The notes: generated by a model not told the origin, from the sequence alone. A stretch of DNA of 64,000 nt from Hyphomicrobium methylovorum (GCF_013626205.1 NZ_QHJE01000001.1:3378265-3442264); one strand, 5' to 3'; counted from the first letter of the stretch, positions 27,012 through 36,610 are shown. Program-made: numbers and translations.

Positions 27012-28247
27012 TTAGCGACGCGTTATCCTCGAACGTGTGCTTTGGCGTTCAAGCGCGATCGACAGCGCCCAGAACATCAATCCACCTGCGGCCAATCCGA
27101 CACCGACGAAACCTGACGATGTCCAGCCAAAGCCCGCTGCAATCGCGAGACCTGCGAGCCATGGACCAAGCGCATTGGCCATATTGAACGCGCTGTGATT
27201 GAGCGCTGCGGCAAGTGTCTGGGCATCTTCGGCGACGTCCATCAGGCGCGTCTGCAGCGCGGTTCCGAGGCCACCGCCGCAGCCGATCATGAACACGACA
27301 AGCGAGAGCGTGTAGACGTTTCCAGCGGCGAACGGGAACAGCGCGAGAGATGCCGCGCTCCAGAGCAGCAACGCGCCGACCGTGGGCATCAACGCGCGAT
27401 CCGCGGCCCATCCGGTGATGAGGGTGCCCACCGTCATGCCCAAGCCGAAAATCACAAGCACAAGCGGGATGACGGATGGCGAAACATTCGTAACAGCCAT
27501 CAAGGTCGACGCGAGATAGGCATAGACTGCGAACATGCCGCCGAAGCCGATGGCTCCGATCGCGAGTGTCAGCCACACCTGCGGACGTTTCAGCGCGCCG
27601 AGTTCACGCAATGCGCTCGCGCCGGGAACCGGCCGGTCGATGGGTACGAATTTGAGAATGAGTAGCGCGGTTAGCGCCGCTAAAAGCGCAACCACTGCGA
27701 AGGCGCTGCGCCATCCGAGTGCCTGCCCCATCCACGTGGCGAGCGGCACGCCGACGACGGTCGAGACTGTCAAGCCTGTCATGATCCAGCCGACAGCCTG
27801 AGCGCGCTTATCAGGCCCAGCAACCGAAGCCGCGACGAGCATCGCGACGCCGAAGTAAGCGCCGTGCGGCACGCCACTCAAAAAGCGGAACGTCATCATC
27901 GAGCCGTAGCTCTGGGAAAATGCGCTCAGAAGGTTGGCGATCGCGAACATGCTCATCAGCGCGATCAGCAGAGAACGGCGAGACCATTTCGCGCCGAGCA
28001 GCGCCAGCGCGGGTGCGCCGACCACGACACCCAACGCATACGCACTGATGACGTGACCCGCCGTCGGCTCGTCGATCCGAAGGTCGGCAGCGAAATACGG
28101 CAGCAGGCTCATTGCAGAAAATTCGGTCGTGCCGATCGCGAAGCCGCCCATCGCCAGCGCGAAAAGCACCAACGCGGAATGCACCGGAGCCGTTGCGGGG
28201 CTCTCGGGCGTTTCGAACGCGGTGGTGCGGGAGTCCGTCAGGGTCAT
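27012..28247 (-). CDS. MFS transporter, DHA1 (AraJ/YdhP-like) efflux type
   Basis: The 411-residue protein has twelve hydrophobic segments. It begins ALVLFALAMGGFAIGTTEFS, has the loop 2-3 region LGAKWSRRSLLI and the motif GVPHGAYFGVAMLVA found in AraJ/YdhP-like drug and sugar exporters. These use the proton gradient to expel small molecules. Two palindromes lie in the region upstream (28343-28382). No regulator is encoded next to it. The substrate is unknown. Confidence 0.88.
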   Translation of the reverse strand: MTLTDSRTTAFETPESPATAPVHSALVLFALAMGGFAIGTTEFSAMSLLPYFAADLRIDEPTAGHVISAYALGVVVGAPALALLGAKWSRRSLLIALMSMFAIANLLSAFSQSYGSMMTFRFLSGVPHGAYFGVAMLVAASVAGPDKRAQAVGWIMTGLTVSTVVGVPLATWMGQALGWRSAFAVVALLAALTALLILKFVPIDRPVPGASALRELGALKRPQVWLTLAIGAIGFGGMFAVYAYLASTLMAVTNVSPSVIPLVLVIFGLGMTVGTLITGWAADRALMPTVGALLLWSAASLALFPFAAGNVYTLSLVVFMIGCGGGLGTALQTRLMDVAEDAQTLAAALNHSAFNMANALGPWLAGLAIAAGFGWTSSGFVGVGLAAGGLMFWALSIALERQSTRSRITRR

Positions 28248-28547
28248 TCGCGCGCTTTCACGTCTATGCCGTTCGGTAAAAATCGGGGAAAACTAAGCCA
28301 TGGATATGCTTGCGCATTTCAAGCCTGTCGACCCCGCGGGCGATGCAATTTTGCATTTGCGAAATAACCATGAGGCATGGTTGACGCGCGGATCATAGCG
28401 TGTACGGGCTTTGCGCGGACCGGACAAAAAATCATCCGGTCTAACCCGACGCGCGGCATACGCGCTCAGCTCCCTCGCCTCACCGATCGACGGACCTGAA
28501 GAAGCAGCGAGTGAGCGTCACGACTACGGGGATAGCAATCCGAGCAA
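28248..28547. other. Intergenic region upstream of the MFS gene
   Basis: 300 bp between the MFS start and the end of the acyl-CoA dehydrogenase gene. It holds two short palindromes (see next entry). A 32-codon frame on the plus strand (from 28300) lacks a ribosome-binding site and is not called. No other gene is seen. Confidence 0.5.
28343..28382. promoter_or_regulatory. Pair of operator-like palindromes upstream of the MFS gene
   Basis: ATGCAATTTTGCAT (28343-28356) is a perfect 14-bp palindrome. AACCATG-AGG-CATGGTT (28366-28382) is a 7-bp inverted repeat with a 3-bp spacer. They lie 96 to 135 bp before the MFS start and look like dimer-binding sites. The regulator is unknown. Confidence 0.4.
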
Positions 28548-30167
28548 TCAACTAAAATCGGGCGCAGCACGCGTAACGATACGGCGTGTATCCACTGCTG
28601 GGGGAAGGAAGCCGAAGGCACTCGTATTGCCGCCGAGACGCGACGCACAGAAGCCGTCAGCGACGATCTGGGGTGCATACTGGATGAGAAGCGCAGCCTG
28701 GAGCGCAATCACAAGATCGCGGACAAAGGCGCGCGCGTGCGCTTCGTCGTCCGTTGCCGTCTCATGCATCCGCGCAAGGAATTGGCCCAGGCGTCGATCC
28801 GCGCTCGCCACGGGGCGTATCTCCTCCGTCAGCACGTCGATGGCCGCCGGCGTCCGCGTCAGGGCACGCAGCACGTCGAGACACATGATGTTGCCCGATC
28901 CTTCCCAGATCGAGTTCACCGGCATTTCACGATAGATGCGCGCGACGTGAAAATCTTCGACGTAGCCATTGCCGCCGAGAACTTCCATCGCTTCAGCGGC
29001 GAAGGCGGCTCCGCGTTTGCAGATCCAGAATTTCGCGGCGGGCGTGACGAGACGCCGGAAGGTTGCTGAGGCTTCATCCGTTTCGTCGTAGGCGCGCGCC
29101 AAACGAAACGTCAGCACGGTTGCGGCTTCGGACTCGATTGCGAGATCAGCCAGTACGTTCGTCATCAGCGGATGATCGGCAAGGCGCTTGCCGAACGTCA
29201 TGCGGAATTTTGCGTGATGGGTTGCTTCTGCCAGCGCGCGACGCATCAGGCCCGAGGAGCCTATCGCGCAGTCGAGCCGCGTATGATTTCCCATTTCGAT
29301 GATCGTCGGGATGCCTCTGCCTTCTTCACCCAGAAGCTCGCCGTGCGCGTCCGTGAGTTCGACTTCGCTCGATGCATTCGAGCGATTGCCGAGCTTGTCC
29401 TTCAAGCGGCGGATGTGGATGGCGTTGCGGCTTCCGTCGGGTGCGTATCGCGGAACCAGAAAGCACGTCGGTCCGTCCTTGGTCTGCGCGAGAACGAGAA
29501 ACGCGTCGCACATCGGCGCGGACATGAACCACTTGTGACCTGTCAGGCGATAGTAACGGCGATCGCCCTCGGTGGCATAAGGCTCGGCACGCGTGCCGTT
29601 GGCGCGCAAATCCGATCCGCCTTGATTTTCGGTCATCGCCATACCGATGAGCGCAGATGCTTTTTCAGCCGCCGGTCGCGACGCCGGATCATAGGTGCGC
29701 GAGAAAATGCGCGGCAGCCATTCCTCGGCGATGCCTGTACTCTGCCCCAGCGCCGGAACCGCTCCGTACGTCATCGAGACGGGGCAATAGACTCCGCTTT
29801 CGACGCCCGCGAGCATGTAAGTTCCGGCGGCGCGCGCGACGTGAGCACCGGGGCGTGGATCGGACCACGGGCTGCAATGCAGCCCCGCGCCAACCGCGAT
29901 CTTGAGAAGAGCGTGCCAGGCCGGATGAAACGAAACGTCGCCTTGCTCACGGCCAACCCTGTCATAGGCAATCAGTTCGGGCGTTATTCGATTGGCGACT
30001 GCGCCAAGCGCAATCGTGCCCGCCCGTCCGAATGTTTCGCCGAGTTCGTCGAGCTCAGGCTCGGCCCAACCTGCCCCTTCGCGGGCGACGGCGGTGCGCA
30101 GAACGGTATCGCTTGAGTAGACATTGTAATTTTCGAGCGCGGGCGGTTGATTGGAGACTTCGATCAT
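28548..30167 (-). CDS. AidB-like acyl-CoA dehydrogenase
   Basis: A flavoprotein of about 539 residues from the ATG at 30167 (the frame is open 18 codons further). MTENQGGSDLRAN is the FAD-contact segment. KLGNRSNASSEVEL, GIPTIIEMGNHTRLDCAIGS and EVLGGNGYVEDFHVARIYRE are AidB signatures, and the length fits AidB (about 540) and not ordinary acyl-CoA dehydrogenases (about 380). AidB is linked to protection from alkylation; many members act on acyl-CoA substrates. It is divergent from the malyl-CoA lyase, so a role in acyl-CoA metabolism is possible. It has no strong ribosome-binding site. Confidence 0.88.
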   Translation of the reverse strand: MIEVSNQPPALENYNVYSSDTVLRTAVAREGAGWAEPELDELGETFGRAGTIALGAVANRITPELIAYDRVGREQGDVSFHPAWHALLKIAVGAGLHCSPWSDPRPGAHVARAAGTYMLAGVESGVYCPVSMTYGAVPALGQSTGIAEEWLPRIFSRTYDPASRPAAEKASALIGMAMTENQGGSDLRANGTRAEPYATEGDRRYYRLTGHKWFMSAPMCDAFLVLAQTKDGPTCFLVPRYAPDGSRNAIHIRRLKDKLGNRSNASSEVELTDAHGELLGEEGRGIPTIIEMGNHTRLDCAIGSSGLMRRALAEATHHAKFRMTFGKRLADHPLMTNVLADLAIESEAATVLTFRLARAYDETDEASATFRRLVTPAAKFWICKRGAAFAAEAMEVLGGNGYVEDFHVARIYREMPVNSIWEGSGNIMCLDVLRALTRTPAAIDVLTEEIRPVASADRRLGQFLARMHETATDDEAHARAFVRDLVIALQAALLIQYAPQIVADGFCASRLGGNTSAFGFLPPAVDTRRIVTRAAPDFS

Positions 30168-30323
30168 CGGGGTGATCCAGATAGCCTTAATATTATGGCT
30201 CAGACGGCGCATCGGCGGCATTCGGCAGCGCAGATCGAGCCGCGAAACCGTGCCCGATTGACAGCGGCGACACCCCGCTTCATTGCTGCCGCCAATCCCA
30301 GGCTCTTTGAATAGGATAGCACG

Positions 30324-31382
30324 ATGGCCTCAACGCGCACGCCCGCCAAGTTTTTTTCGCCCCTGGCTATTGGCGCGCCGGAGCCTTATCGGTCGCTTCC
30401 GGTCAATCTCGAGCGCATGATCCATTTCGTGCCGCCGCATAACGAGAAAATTCGCTCCAAGGTTAAAGACATCGCGAGCCAAGTTGATGTGGTTCTTGGC
30501 AACCTTGAAGATGCAGTTCCGCTCGATCAGAAAGAGAATGCGCGCAAGGGTTTCATCGCCATGCTGCGCGAGAACGATTTCGGATCGACCGGCGTTTGGT
30601 CCCGTATCAATTGCCTCAATTCGCCGTGGGTGCTCGACGACGTGACGGAGATCGTCGCGAACGCCGGAAACAAGATCGACGTCATCATGCTGCCGAAGGT
30701 CGAAGGGCCTTGGGACATCAATTATCTCGATCAGCTTCTGGCGCAGCTTGAAGCGCGCCACGGCGTGACGAAGCCGATCCTGATCCACGCCATTCTGGAA
30801 ACCGCTGAAGGCGTCAACAACGTCGAAGCGATCGCTGCCGCCTCCCCCCGCATGCACGGCATGAGCCTCGGTCCGGCCGACCTCGCTGCGTCGCGCGGAA
30901 TGAAGACGACGCGCGTTGGCGGCGGCCATCCCGATTACGGCGTGCTGGCGGACCCTGGAAAGGACGCAAGCGCGGCGCGGACATTCTATCAGCAGGACCT
31001 CTGGCACTATACGATCGGCAAGATGGTGGACGCGTGCCTCGCCTATGGGCTCAAGCCGTTCTACGGGCCATTCGGCGACTTTGCCGATCTCGCGGCATGC
31101 GAAGCGCAGTTCCGCAACGCGTTTCTGCAGGGCTGCCTTGGCGCGTGGACGCTGCATCCCTCGCAGATCGATATTGCCAAGCGTGTGTTCTCGCCCGATC
31201 CGGCTGAAGTCAAATTCGCCAAGCGCATTCTCGACGCGATGCCGGACGGCACGGGCGCCGTTATGCTCGACGGCAAGATGCAGGACGACGCGACCTGGAA
31301 GCAGGCAAAGGTGATCGTCGATCTTGCGCGCATCGTGGCCTCGAAGGACGCGGAGCGCGCGGCGCTTTACGGCGACCTCTAA
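30324..31382 (+). CDS. L-malyl-CoA/beta-methylmalyl-CoA lyase (HpcH/HpaI-type CoA ester lyase)
   Basis: The 352-residue protein of the citrate-lyase beta-subunit family contains [20 protein letters not shown] (metal and CoA region), [50 protein letters not shown] and [17 protein letters not shown], close to Mcl1-type lyases. It cleaves L-malyl-CoA to acetyl-CoA and glyoxylate and/or beta-methylmalyl-CoA to propionyl-CoA and glyoxylate, steps of the serine cycle and related C1 and acetate routes. Metal-dependent, cytoplasmic. No other serine-cycle gene is in the window, so the exact pathway is inferred. Confidence 0.88.
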   Translation: MASTRTPAKFFSPLAIGAPEPYRSLPVNLERMIHFVPPHNEKIRSKVKDIASQVDVVLGNLEDAVPLDQKENARKGFIAMLRENDFGSTGVWSRINCLNSPWVLDDVTEIVANAGNKIDVIMLPKVEGPWDINYLDQLLAQLEARHGVTKPILIHAILETAEGVNNVEAIAAASPRMHGMSLGPADLAASRGMKTTRVGGGHPDYGVLADPGKDASAARTFYQQDLWHYTIGKMVDACLAYGLKPFYGPFGDFADLAACEAQFRNAFLQGCLGAWTLHPSQIDIAKRVFSPDPAEVKFAKRILDAMPDGTGAVMLDGKMQDDATWKQAKVIVDLARIVASKDAERAALYGDL

Positions 31383-31399
31383 GACTTAGGCCCTTGCCG

Positions 31400-31431
31400 C
31401 CAATCCCGCCGGACGCATCTGGCGGGATTGG
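31400..31431 (+). terminator. Hairpin after the malyl-CoA lyase gene
   Basis: CCAATCCCGCC and GGCGGGATTGG form a perfect 11-bp stem around a 10-base loop, 18 bp after the stop. There is no T run, so termination may be partial or the hairpin may protect the 3' end of the mRNA. Confidence 0.5.
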
Positions 31432-31507
31432 ACGGAATGGCGGTGAATTCTTGCCGCCGCGCCGTCCGGGGCTTGCGAGTTTTCACGTCAAGCCACACAT
31501 TGCTGGC

Positions 31508-31840
31508 ATGAGCCCGATCAGACATGCCAAATTCGCGATTGGTCAGGTGGTACGCCACCGGATATTTCCGTTTCGCGGGCTGATCTTCGATATCGATCCG
31601 GAATTTGCCAACACCGAAGAATGGTGGCTGTCGATCCCGGAACAAATCCGTCCCCGGAAAGACCAGCCGTTTTATCATCTCTACGCGGAGAACGCGGAGA
31701 TGACGTATCTCGCTTATGTCTCCGAGCAAAATCTGCTGATCGACGAGTCGGATGTGCCGCTGCGCCATCCGGATATCGCGGACCAGTTTATAGCGGACGG
31801 GAATGGGGTTTACCGCCTGCTGCCCGGCTCGGAGAACTGA
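31508..31840 (+). CDS. hspQ: Heat-shock protein HspQ (hemimethylated-DNA-binding fold)
   Basis: From the ATG at 31508 the product is 110 residues and matches HspQ: AKFAIGQVVRHRIFPFRGLI, then PEFANTEEWW, FYHLYAENAEMTYLAYVSEQNL and HPDIADQF. HspQ is a heat-shock protein that modulates Lon-type proteolysis in enterobacteria. The open frame extends upstream into the hairpin region and is not used. There is no obvious ribosome-binding site. Confidence 0.9.
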   Translation: MSPIRHAKFAIGQVVRHRIFPFRGLIFDIDPEFANTEEWWLSIPEQIRPRKDQPFYHLYAENAEMTYLAYVSEQNLLIDESDVPLRHPDIADQFIADGNGVYRLLPGSEN

Positions 31841-31900
31841 CGGGCGGATCTACGATCGACGCTCTCTAGCGTGTCGATTTTCCCTGGTTTCATTGAGACA

Positions 31901-31934
31901 AAAAGAAACCGCCCCGGGTGTCCCAGGGCGGTTC
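31901..31934 (-). terminator. Terminator of the IalB-family gene
   Basis: On the minus strand AACCGCCC and GGGCGGTT enclose a roughly 11-base loop that can pair further (CTGGG/CCCGG), followed by TCTTTTT. It lies 40 bp after the stop at 31975. Confidence 0.85.
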
Positions 31935-31974
31935 AAACTTCAAGCAAAGCCCGTTTCGGCCTGCGGAGACGACG

Positions 31975-32907
31975 TTACTCCGCTGCCTTCTTCGGTGCCG
32001 GAGCCTTCGCGGCTGGCTTCTTTGCCGTCGAACCCGTGGTGGTCGGCGGCGCGCCCGGCGCGTCGAGCGGCAGCTTCTTCAGCTCATCAGCCTTCCACTG
32101 CTCAGCCATCTTCTGCTGACGGTCGTGGATCTGCTTCATCAGAGCGCTGCGTGCTTCAGCGTACTTCTTGTTGTCGACCGGAGGACCAGCAGCGGCTTCA
32201 TTGTAGCCGTCAAGCGGAACCGGGAAGCCGACAGGCTGTGCTGCTGCGTTCATGGCGAGAACCATGATGCCGCCGCCCTTCGACATTTGATCGAGAATGT
32301 CAGCCGTCGCCTCGGTCTCAGCCGTGCAGCCTGCCGGGTGGCAGAGCGCGTACTTGAGTTCGATCGGCTTCAGTGCGTTTTCGTCGATCTTCTCGTTCTT
32401 GGCAGCCTTTTCCCACTGGTCCTTGGTGTACACAGCGGCGCGGATGCCCGGCGGGATCGCCATGCCGAGCGGAACCATGATCATCAGCGATTTCTTCGCC
32501 TGACCTTCAACGTCGCGAATGGCAGCGGACACGAGAACCATGCCGGTGTTGCCGTCGAGGCGTTCGTGATGCGTAAGGCAGAGACGCTTCTCGCTCTTCT
32601 CTTCCTTGCCGTCCTTGTCTCTCTTGACGATCGGCGCGGCCTCGCAAAGCTTGACCCAGGCGCTCTGGTGTCCGTTTGCAGTCGTCGCGGTCTTGCCGGC
32701 CATCGCCGGAGCTGCTGCCTTACCGGCTGCAGGCGCCGCCTTTGCGGCTGGCGCTGCCTTCGCGGCCGGAGCCGACTGAACCTTCTTCGGCGTGATCTGA
32801 ACTTCTTGCTCAGCGTCCTGTGCGTACACTGCCGAACCGCACATCATCGCAATCGCCAAAGCCGAAGCGAGCGCTTTACCACCCGTGCGCAATACTGCGT
32901 TTCCCAT
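31975..32907 (-). CDS. IalB (invasion-associated locus B)-family exported protein
   Basis: A protein of about 310 residues with a signal peptide (ALASALAIAMMCGSAVYAQ), an Ala/Lys/Pro linker (AAPAAKAAPAAGKAAAP), then the IalB domain: SAWVKLCEAAPI, KRLCLTHHERLD, VPLGMAIPPGI and YALCHPAGCTAETEAT with four cysteines likely in two disulfides. The C-terminal 80 residues are charged and then low-complexity Ala/Lys/Pro. IalB proteins are periplasmic or surface proteins of unclear function, common in non-pathogenic Rhizobiales. Start at ATG 32907; a TTG one codon earlier is possible. Confidence 0.85.
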   Translation of the reverse strand: MGNAVLRTGGKALASALAIAMMCGSAVYAQDAEQEVQITPKKVQSAPAAKAAPAAKAAPAAGKAAAPAMAGKTATTANGHQSAWVKLCEAAPIVKRDKDGKEEKSEKRLCLTHHERLDGNTGMVLVSAAIRDVEGQAKKSLMIMVPLGMAIPPGIRAAVYTKDQWEKAAKNEKIDENALKPIELKYALCHPAGCTAETEATADILDQMSKGGGIMVLAMNAAAQPVGFPVPLDGYNEAAAGPPVDNKKYAEARSALMKQIHDRQQKMAEQWKADELKKLPLDAPGAPPTTTGSTAKKPAAKAPAPKKAAE

Positions 32908-33244
32908 CAACGTAAAAATCCTCGCTTGTTCATCAGGCCGGCAATGCCGCCTGTGCCCCTCTATAGTTCAGCGCGGAGCAAGATCGAAAGCCGCCGCGCA
33001 CTTTCGGCACCCAACGGCCGTTTGGGGGGCGACTAAGGCCTCGAATGCGGCAATCCCGTGGCCGGGTAACGCCACAATTGGGGGTCGTTCGCTCCAATCT
33101 GAGCACGTGGCTTGTGGGCAACGGCCGCAAACTGGACAAGCGCTGCAATCGATCGATACAAAGCCTTGGTGTCGCTTAAAAAGTGCAATAACCACGTGGC
33201 TTTGCGGCGCGGTGTGCCCAACAATCCTGATTCCGGGGCCAGCG
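32908..33244. other. Divergent promoter region
   Basis: 337 bp between the IalB-family gene and the solute-binding protein gene. The plus-strand frame is open across it (continuous with the solute-binding protein) but encodes no signal peptide or conserved residues, so it is non-coding. No clear operators seen. Confidence 0.5.
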
Positions 33245-35044
33245 ATGTCACTTGGGAAGATTTCTCGCGCTATTTTTCTGGCTGCGATCCTGTCTGCCGT
33301 CTCGACGGCGGCCTTGGCTGAGCCACGCCACGCAATCGCGCTTCATGGCGAGCCGCTCTTCGGCGAAGACTTTAGAGCGTTTCCATATGTGAACCCCGAT
33401 GCGCCGAAAGGAGGGCGTCTGACGCTTGGCGTTCTCGGTTCGTTTGAAAATCTCAACCCGCTCATCGTCCAGGGCGTCGCGGCGGCGGGCGTTCGCGAAT
33501 TCAGTGTCGAAAGTCTGATGGCGCGCAGCCTCGAAGAGCCTTTCACACTCTACGGACTGTTGGCGAAGACGATCGACGTCGCGAGCGATCATAAATCTGT
33601 GACGTTCGAGATCGATCCCCGAGCGCGGTTTTCCGACAATACGCCCGTGACGCCCGCGGACGTGATCACCTCGTTTGAATTGTTGAAGGCCAAAGGGCGG
33701 CCAAATCACCGAACGTATTTCGAAAAGGTGACGAAGGCCGAGGTGATCGACAACGGCAAGGTGCGCTTCACTTTTGAAGACGCGAACGATCGCGAGTTGC
33801 CGCTCATCCTCGGTCTGATGCCTGTGTTCGCAGCGCACGCAACCAGCCCCGAAAAATTCGAAGCGTCGTCGATGACGCCGCTCGTTGGCTCCGGTCCTTA
33901 TACGATCTCGCGTGTCGATGCGGGGCGTTCGCTCACCTATACGCGCAATCCGGACTATTGGGGACGCGATCTGCCTGTAAGCCGCGGGCGCTTCAACTTC
34001 GACGAGGTGAAGTTCGATTATTTCCGCGACGCGTCCGTGATGATGGAAGCGTTCAAGTCTGGCGCACTCGATCTTCGTTTGGAAGAAGATCCGGGACGCT
34101 GGGCGGATGCCTACGGCATTCCAGCGGTTCGCGACGGACGGATCATCAAAGCGGAATTTCCCATAGGGCTGCCAGCGGGGATGACGGCTCTCGTCTTCAA
34201 TACGCGGCGGCCTGTGTTTGCGGATCCGCGCGTGCGGCGCGCGCTGATGACGCTGTTCGATTTCGAGTGGACGAACCGCACGCTTTACAACGGTCTCTTC
34301 AAACGCACCGAAAGTTACTTCGAACGTTCCGAGCTCGCCTCGACCGGGCGACCTGCTGACGACTACGAGAAGAAAATTCTCGCTCCGTATCCGGATGCCG
34401 TCCGTCCCGAATTTCTCGACGGCACTTATCGCTTTCCTGTCACTGACGGCAGCGGACAGAACCGCGCGAACCAGAAAGTTGCATTTGCCCTTCTTCGCGA
34501 AGCAGGAATGGTGATGAAGAATGGCCGCCTCGTCGATGGTAAAACGCAGCAGCCGCTGTCGTTCGAAATTCTCGCCAACAGCAACGCGCAGGAAGCTTTA
34601 CTCCTGAGCTACGCGCGCAGTCTCGAACCGCTCGGCATTCGCGCGCGTGTCAGGGTCGTCGATAGCGCGCAATATCAGCAAAGGCTGGCGAGCTACGATT
34701 ACGACATGATCCAGAACAGTTGGCCGTCGTCACTATCGCCGGGGAACGAGCAGTTGTTCCGCTGGTCAGCGAAGACGGCAGACACAAAGGGATCGTTTAA
34801 TTTCGCGGGCGTCAAAAACCCGGCGGCGGATGCAATGATCGCTGCGATGCTTGCGGCGGAGACACAAGGCGATTTCGTATCTTCGGTGCGTGCGCTCGAC
34901 CGCGTGCTGCTCTCGGGCGATTACGTCGTTCCGTTGTTCTTCATGCCGCGCCAATGGGTGGCCTACTGGGCGCGGCTCGGTCATCCAGAAAAGACGCCGC
35001 TGTTCGGCTACTCGGTCGATACATGGTGGTTCGAGAAGAAATAA
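33245..35044 (+). CDS. Extracellular solute-binding protein, family 5 (YejA-type)
   Basis: From the ATG at 33245 the 599-residue protein has a signal peptide (IFLAAILSAVSTAALA) and the family 5 binding fold: RHAIALHGEPLFGEDF and YVNPDAPKGGRLTLGVLGSF are typical of YejA-type oligopeptide or microcin-C receptors, and SGPYTISRVDAGRSLTYTRN, NTRRPVFADPRVRRALMTLF are general family 5 motifs. Such proteins deliver substrates to an ABC permease. No permease or ATPase gene is adjacent; instead an acyl-CoA synthetase overlaps its stop (TAATG). The partner transporter must lie elsewhere. Confidence 0.9.
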   Translation: MSLGKISRAIFLAAILSAVSTAALAEPRHAIALHGEPLFGEDFRAFPYVNPDAPKGGRLTLGVLGSFENLNPLIVQGVAAAGVREFSVESLMARSLEEPFTLYGLLAKTIDVASDHKSVTFEIDPRARFSDNTPVTPADVITSFELLKAKGRPNHRTYFEKVTKAEVIDNGKVRFTFEDANDRELPLILGLMPVFAAHATSPEKFEASSMTPLVGSGPYTISRVDAGRSLTYTRNPDYWGRDLPVSRGRFNFDEVKFDYFRDASVMMEAFKSGALDLRLEEDPGRWADAYGIPAVRDGRIIKAEFPIGLPAGMTALVFNTRRPVFADPRVRRALMTLFDFEWTNRTLYNGLFKRTESYFERSELASTGRPADDYEKKILAPYPDAVRPEFLDGTYRFPVTDGSGQNRANQKVAFALLREAGMVMKNGRLVDGKTQQPLSFEILANSNAQEALLLSYARSLEPLGIRARVRVVDSAQYQQRLASYDYDMIQNSWPSSLSPGNEQLFRWSAKTADTKGSFNFAGVKNPAADAMIAAMLAAETQGDFVSSVRALDRVLLSGDYVVPLFFMPRQWVAYWARLGHPEKTPLFGYSVDTWWFEKK

Positions 35045-36585
35045 TGGACGTCATGACGGATCCAAGCGCATCGTTCAACATGGCCGACTATACGATCGGC
35101 CGCCAAGCGCGAGCGAACGCATATAAAATCGCGCTGCTTGTATGCGATGCGCATCATCCGGGTGTGCCGCTCGAGACTTGGACATTCGGCGAGATTGAAA
35201 TCGCCGTTCGCCGGATCGCGTCGGGGCTTGCAGCGCGCGGATTGAAACGCGGCGATCGCGTTGCCATTCGTCTCGGCAATTCGAGCCAATCGGCGCTGAT
35301 GTTTTTTGGCGCGATTGCAGGCGGCTTCGTGGCGATGCCGCTTTCGGACCAACTTACACTAAGCGAATTCGCCGTCCTCGTTGAAGATAGCGGTGCAGCC
35401 ATGATCGCATCGGCGGATACGTTACCGCGCGAGGCTGCATTCGAAAGCGCTCTGCAGATCACGCCAGACGATGTCGCAAGAATGGTCGCCGATGAAACGT
35501 CGGCTCCCTATGCAGCAACGCAGGCGGACGATCCGGCCTTCCTCGTTTACACGTCCGGCACGACGGCGCGTGCAAAGGGCGTTCTCCATGCGCATCGCTC
35601 CGCGCGCGGACGCCAGCCCATGTATCAGGGATGGTACGGCATTCGCAGCGACGACCGCATGCTTCACGCGGGGGCATTCAACTGGACATTCACGCTGGGC
35701 GTTGGCCTGACAGACCCGTGGGCGAACGGTGCAACCGCGATCGTCTGCACCGGTGACAAAGCGCCGGAACTTTGGCCGCGCGTTATTTCAGAGACCGGCG
35801 CTACGCTGTTTGCGGCTGTTCCCGGCGTCTATCGCCAGATGATGAAATATGCGCAGCCCGACCGGAGCGCACTCGGCCGACTGCGTCACGGATTGATGGC
35901 GGGCGAGACACCGCCGCCGGGGCTGATCGAAAGCTGGACAGCGATGACCGGCTTGCCGCTCTACGAAGCGCTCGGCATGAGCGAAATCTCGACCTACATT
36001 TCGACGGCGCCAAGCGTTCCCTATCGTCCCGGAACCGTCGGTAAAGGTCAGGCCGGGCGGCGCATTGCAATCCTCGATGTCGCGAATGGAAACGTGCTCG
36101 GCGCAAATCAGGAAGGCCTGATCGCGGTGCATCGCTCCGATCCGGGACTCATGCTCGGCTATTGGCAGCGACCGGATGAAGAAGCCGAAGTCTATTTCGG
36201 TGAATGGTTCGCGGGCGGCGATCTCGGATCGATCGATGCCGACGGATACGTGACGCACCTTGGCCGCGCGAACGAACTGATGAATGCAGGCGGCTTTCGG
36301 GTCTCGCCGCTCGATGTGGAAGCCGTGCTCGGGCAGTGCCCCGGCGTTGCGGAAGTGGCATGCCGCGAAGTTCACATCCGCAGCGACGTCTCGATTATCG
36401 CAGCGTTCGTCGTGCGCTCCAGCGAAGCTCTCGACGCCTCGACGGTGACGGCGTTCGCCAGCAAACATCTCGCTGGATACAAGGTGCCGCGCGAAGTGGT
36501 GTTCGTGTCGAGCCTGCCGCGCACCGCTAACGGGAAAGTTCAGCGCAAGGCGTTGTCACTCGATCTTGCGCGCACCATCGCCTGA
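35044..36585 (+). CDS. Acyl-CoA synthetase / AMP-dependent ligase
   Basis: The 513-residue ANL-family enzyme has the P-loop FLVYTSGTTARAKGVLHAHR (Ala in place of the usual Gly after TT), YEALGMSEIST, GEWFAGGDLGSIDADGYV, RANELMNAGGFRVSPLDVE and the C-terminal PRTANGKVQRKAL with the catalytic Lys. It activates a carboxylic acid to its CoA thioester; the substrate is unknown. The ATG shares one base with the stop of the solute-binding protein (TAATG), so translation is coupled. An upstream in-frame extension inside that gene is rejected. Confidence 0.9.
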   Translation: MDVMTDPSASFNMADYTIGRQARANAYKIALLVCDAHHPGVPLETWTFGEIEIAVRRIASGLAARGLKRGDRVAIRLGNSSQSALMFFGAIAGGFVAMPLSDQLTLSEFAVLVEDSGAAMIASADTLPREAAFESALQITPDDVARMVADETSAPYAATQADDPAFLVYTSGTTARAKGVLHAHRSARGRQPMYQGWYGIRSDDRMLHAGAFNWTFTLGVGLTDPWANGATAIVCTGDKAPELWPRVISETGATLFAAVPGVYRQMMKYAQPDRSALGRLRHGLMAGETPPPGLIESWTAMTGLPLYEALGMSEISTYISTAPSVPYRPGTVGKGQAGRRIAILDVANGNVLGANQEGLIAVHRSDPGLMLGYWQRPDEEAEVYFGEWFAGGDLGSIDADGYVTHLGRANELMNAGGFRVSPLDVEAVLGQCPGVAEVACREVHIRSDVSIIAAFVVRSSEALDASTVTAFASKHLAGYKVPREVVFVSSLPRTANGKVQRKALSLDLARTIA

Positions 36586-36610
36586 GTTCTGTCCGCTCGT
36601 CACGCAGGAA

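Noticed and set aside
28300..28398. 32-codon frame upstream of the MFS gene
   Set aside because: No ribosome-binding site and it contains the two palindromes, so it is more likely regulatory DNA.
32885..33244. 120-codon N-terminal extension of the solute-binding protein
   Set aside because: It would bury the signal peptide in the middle of the protein.
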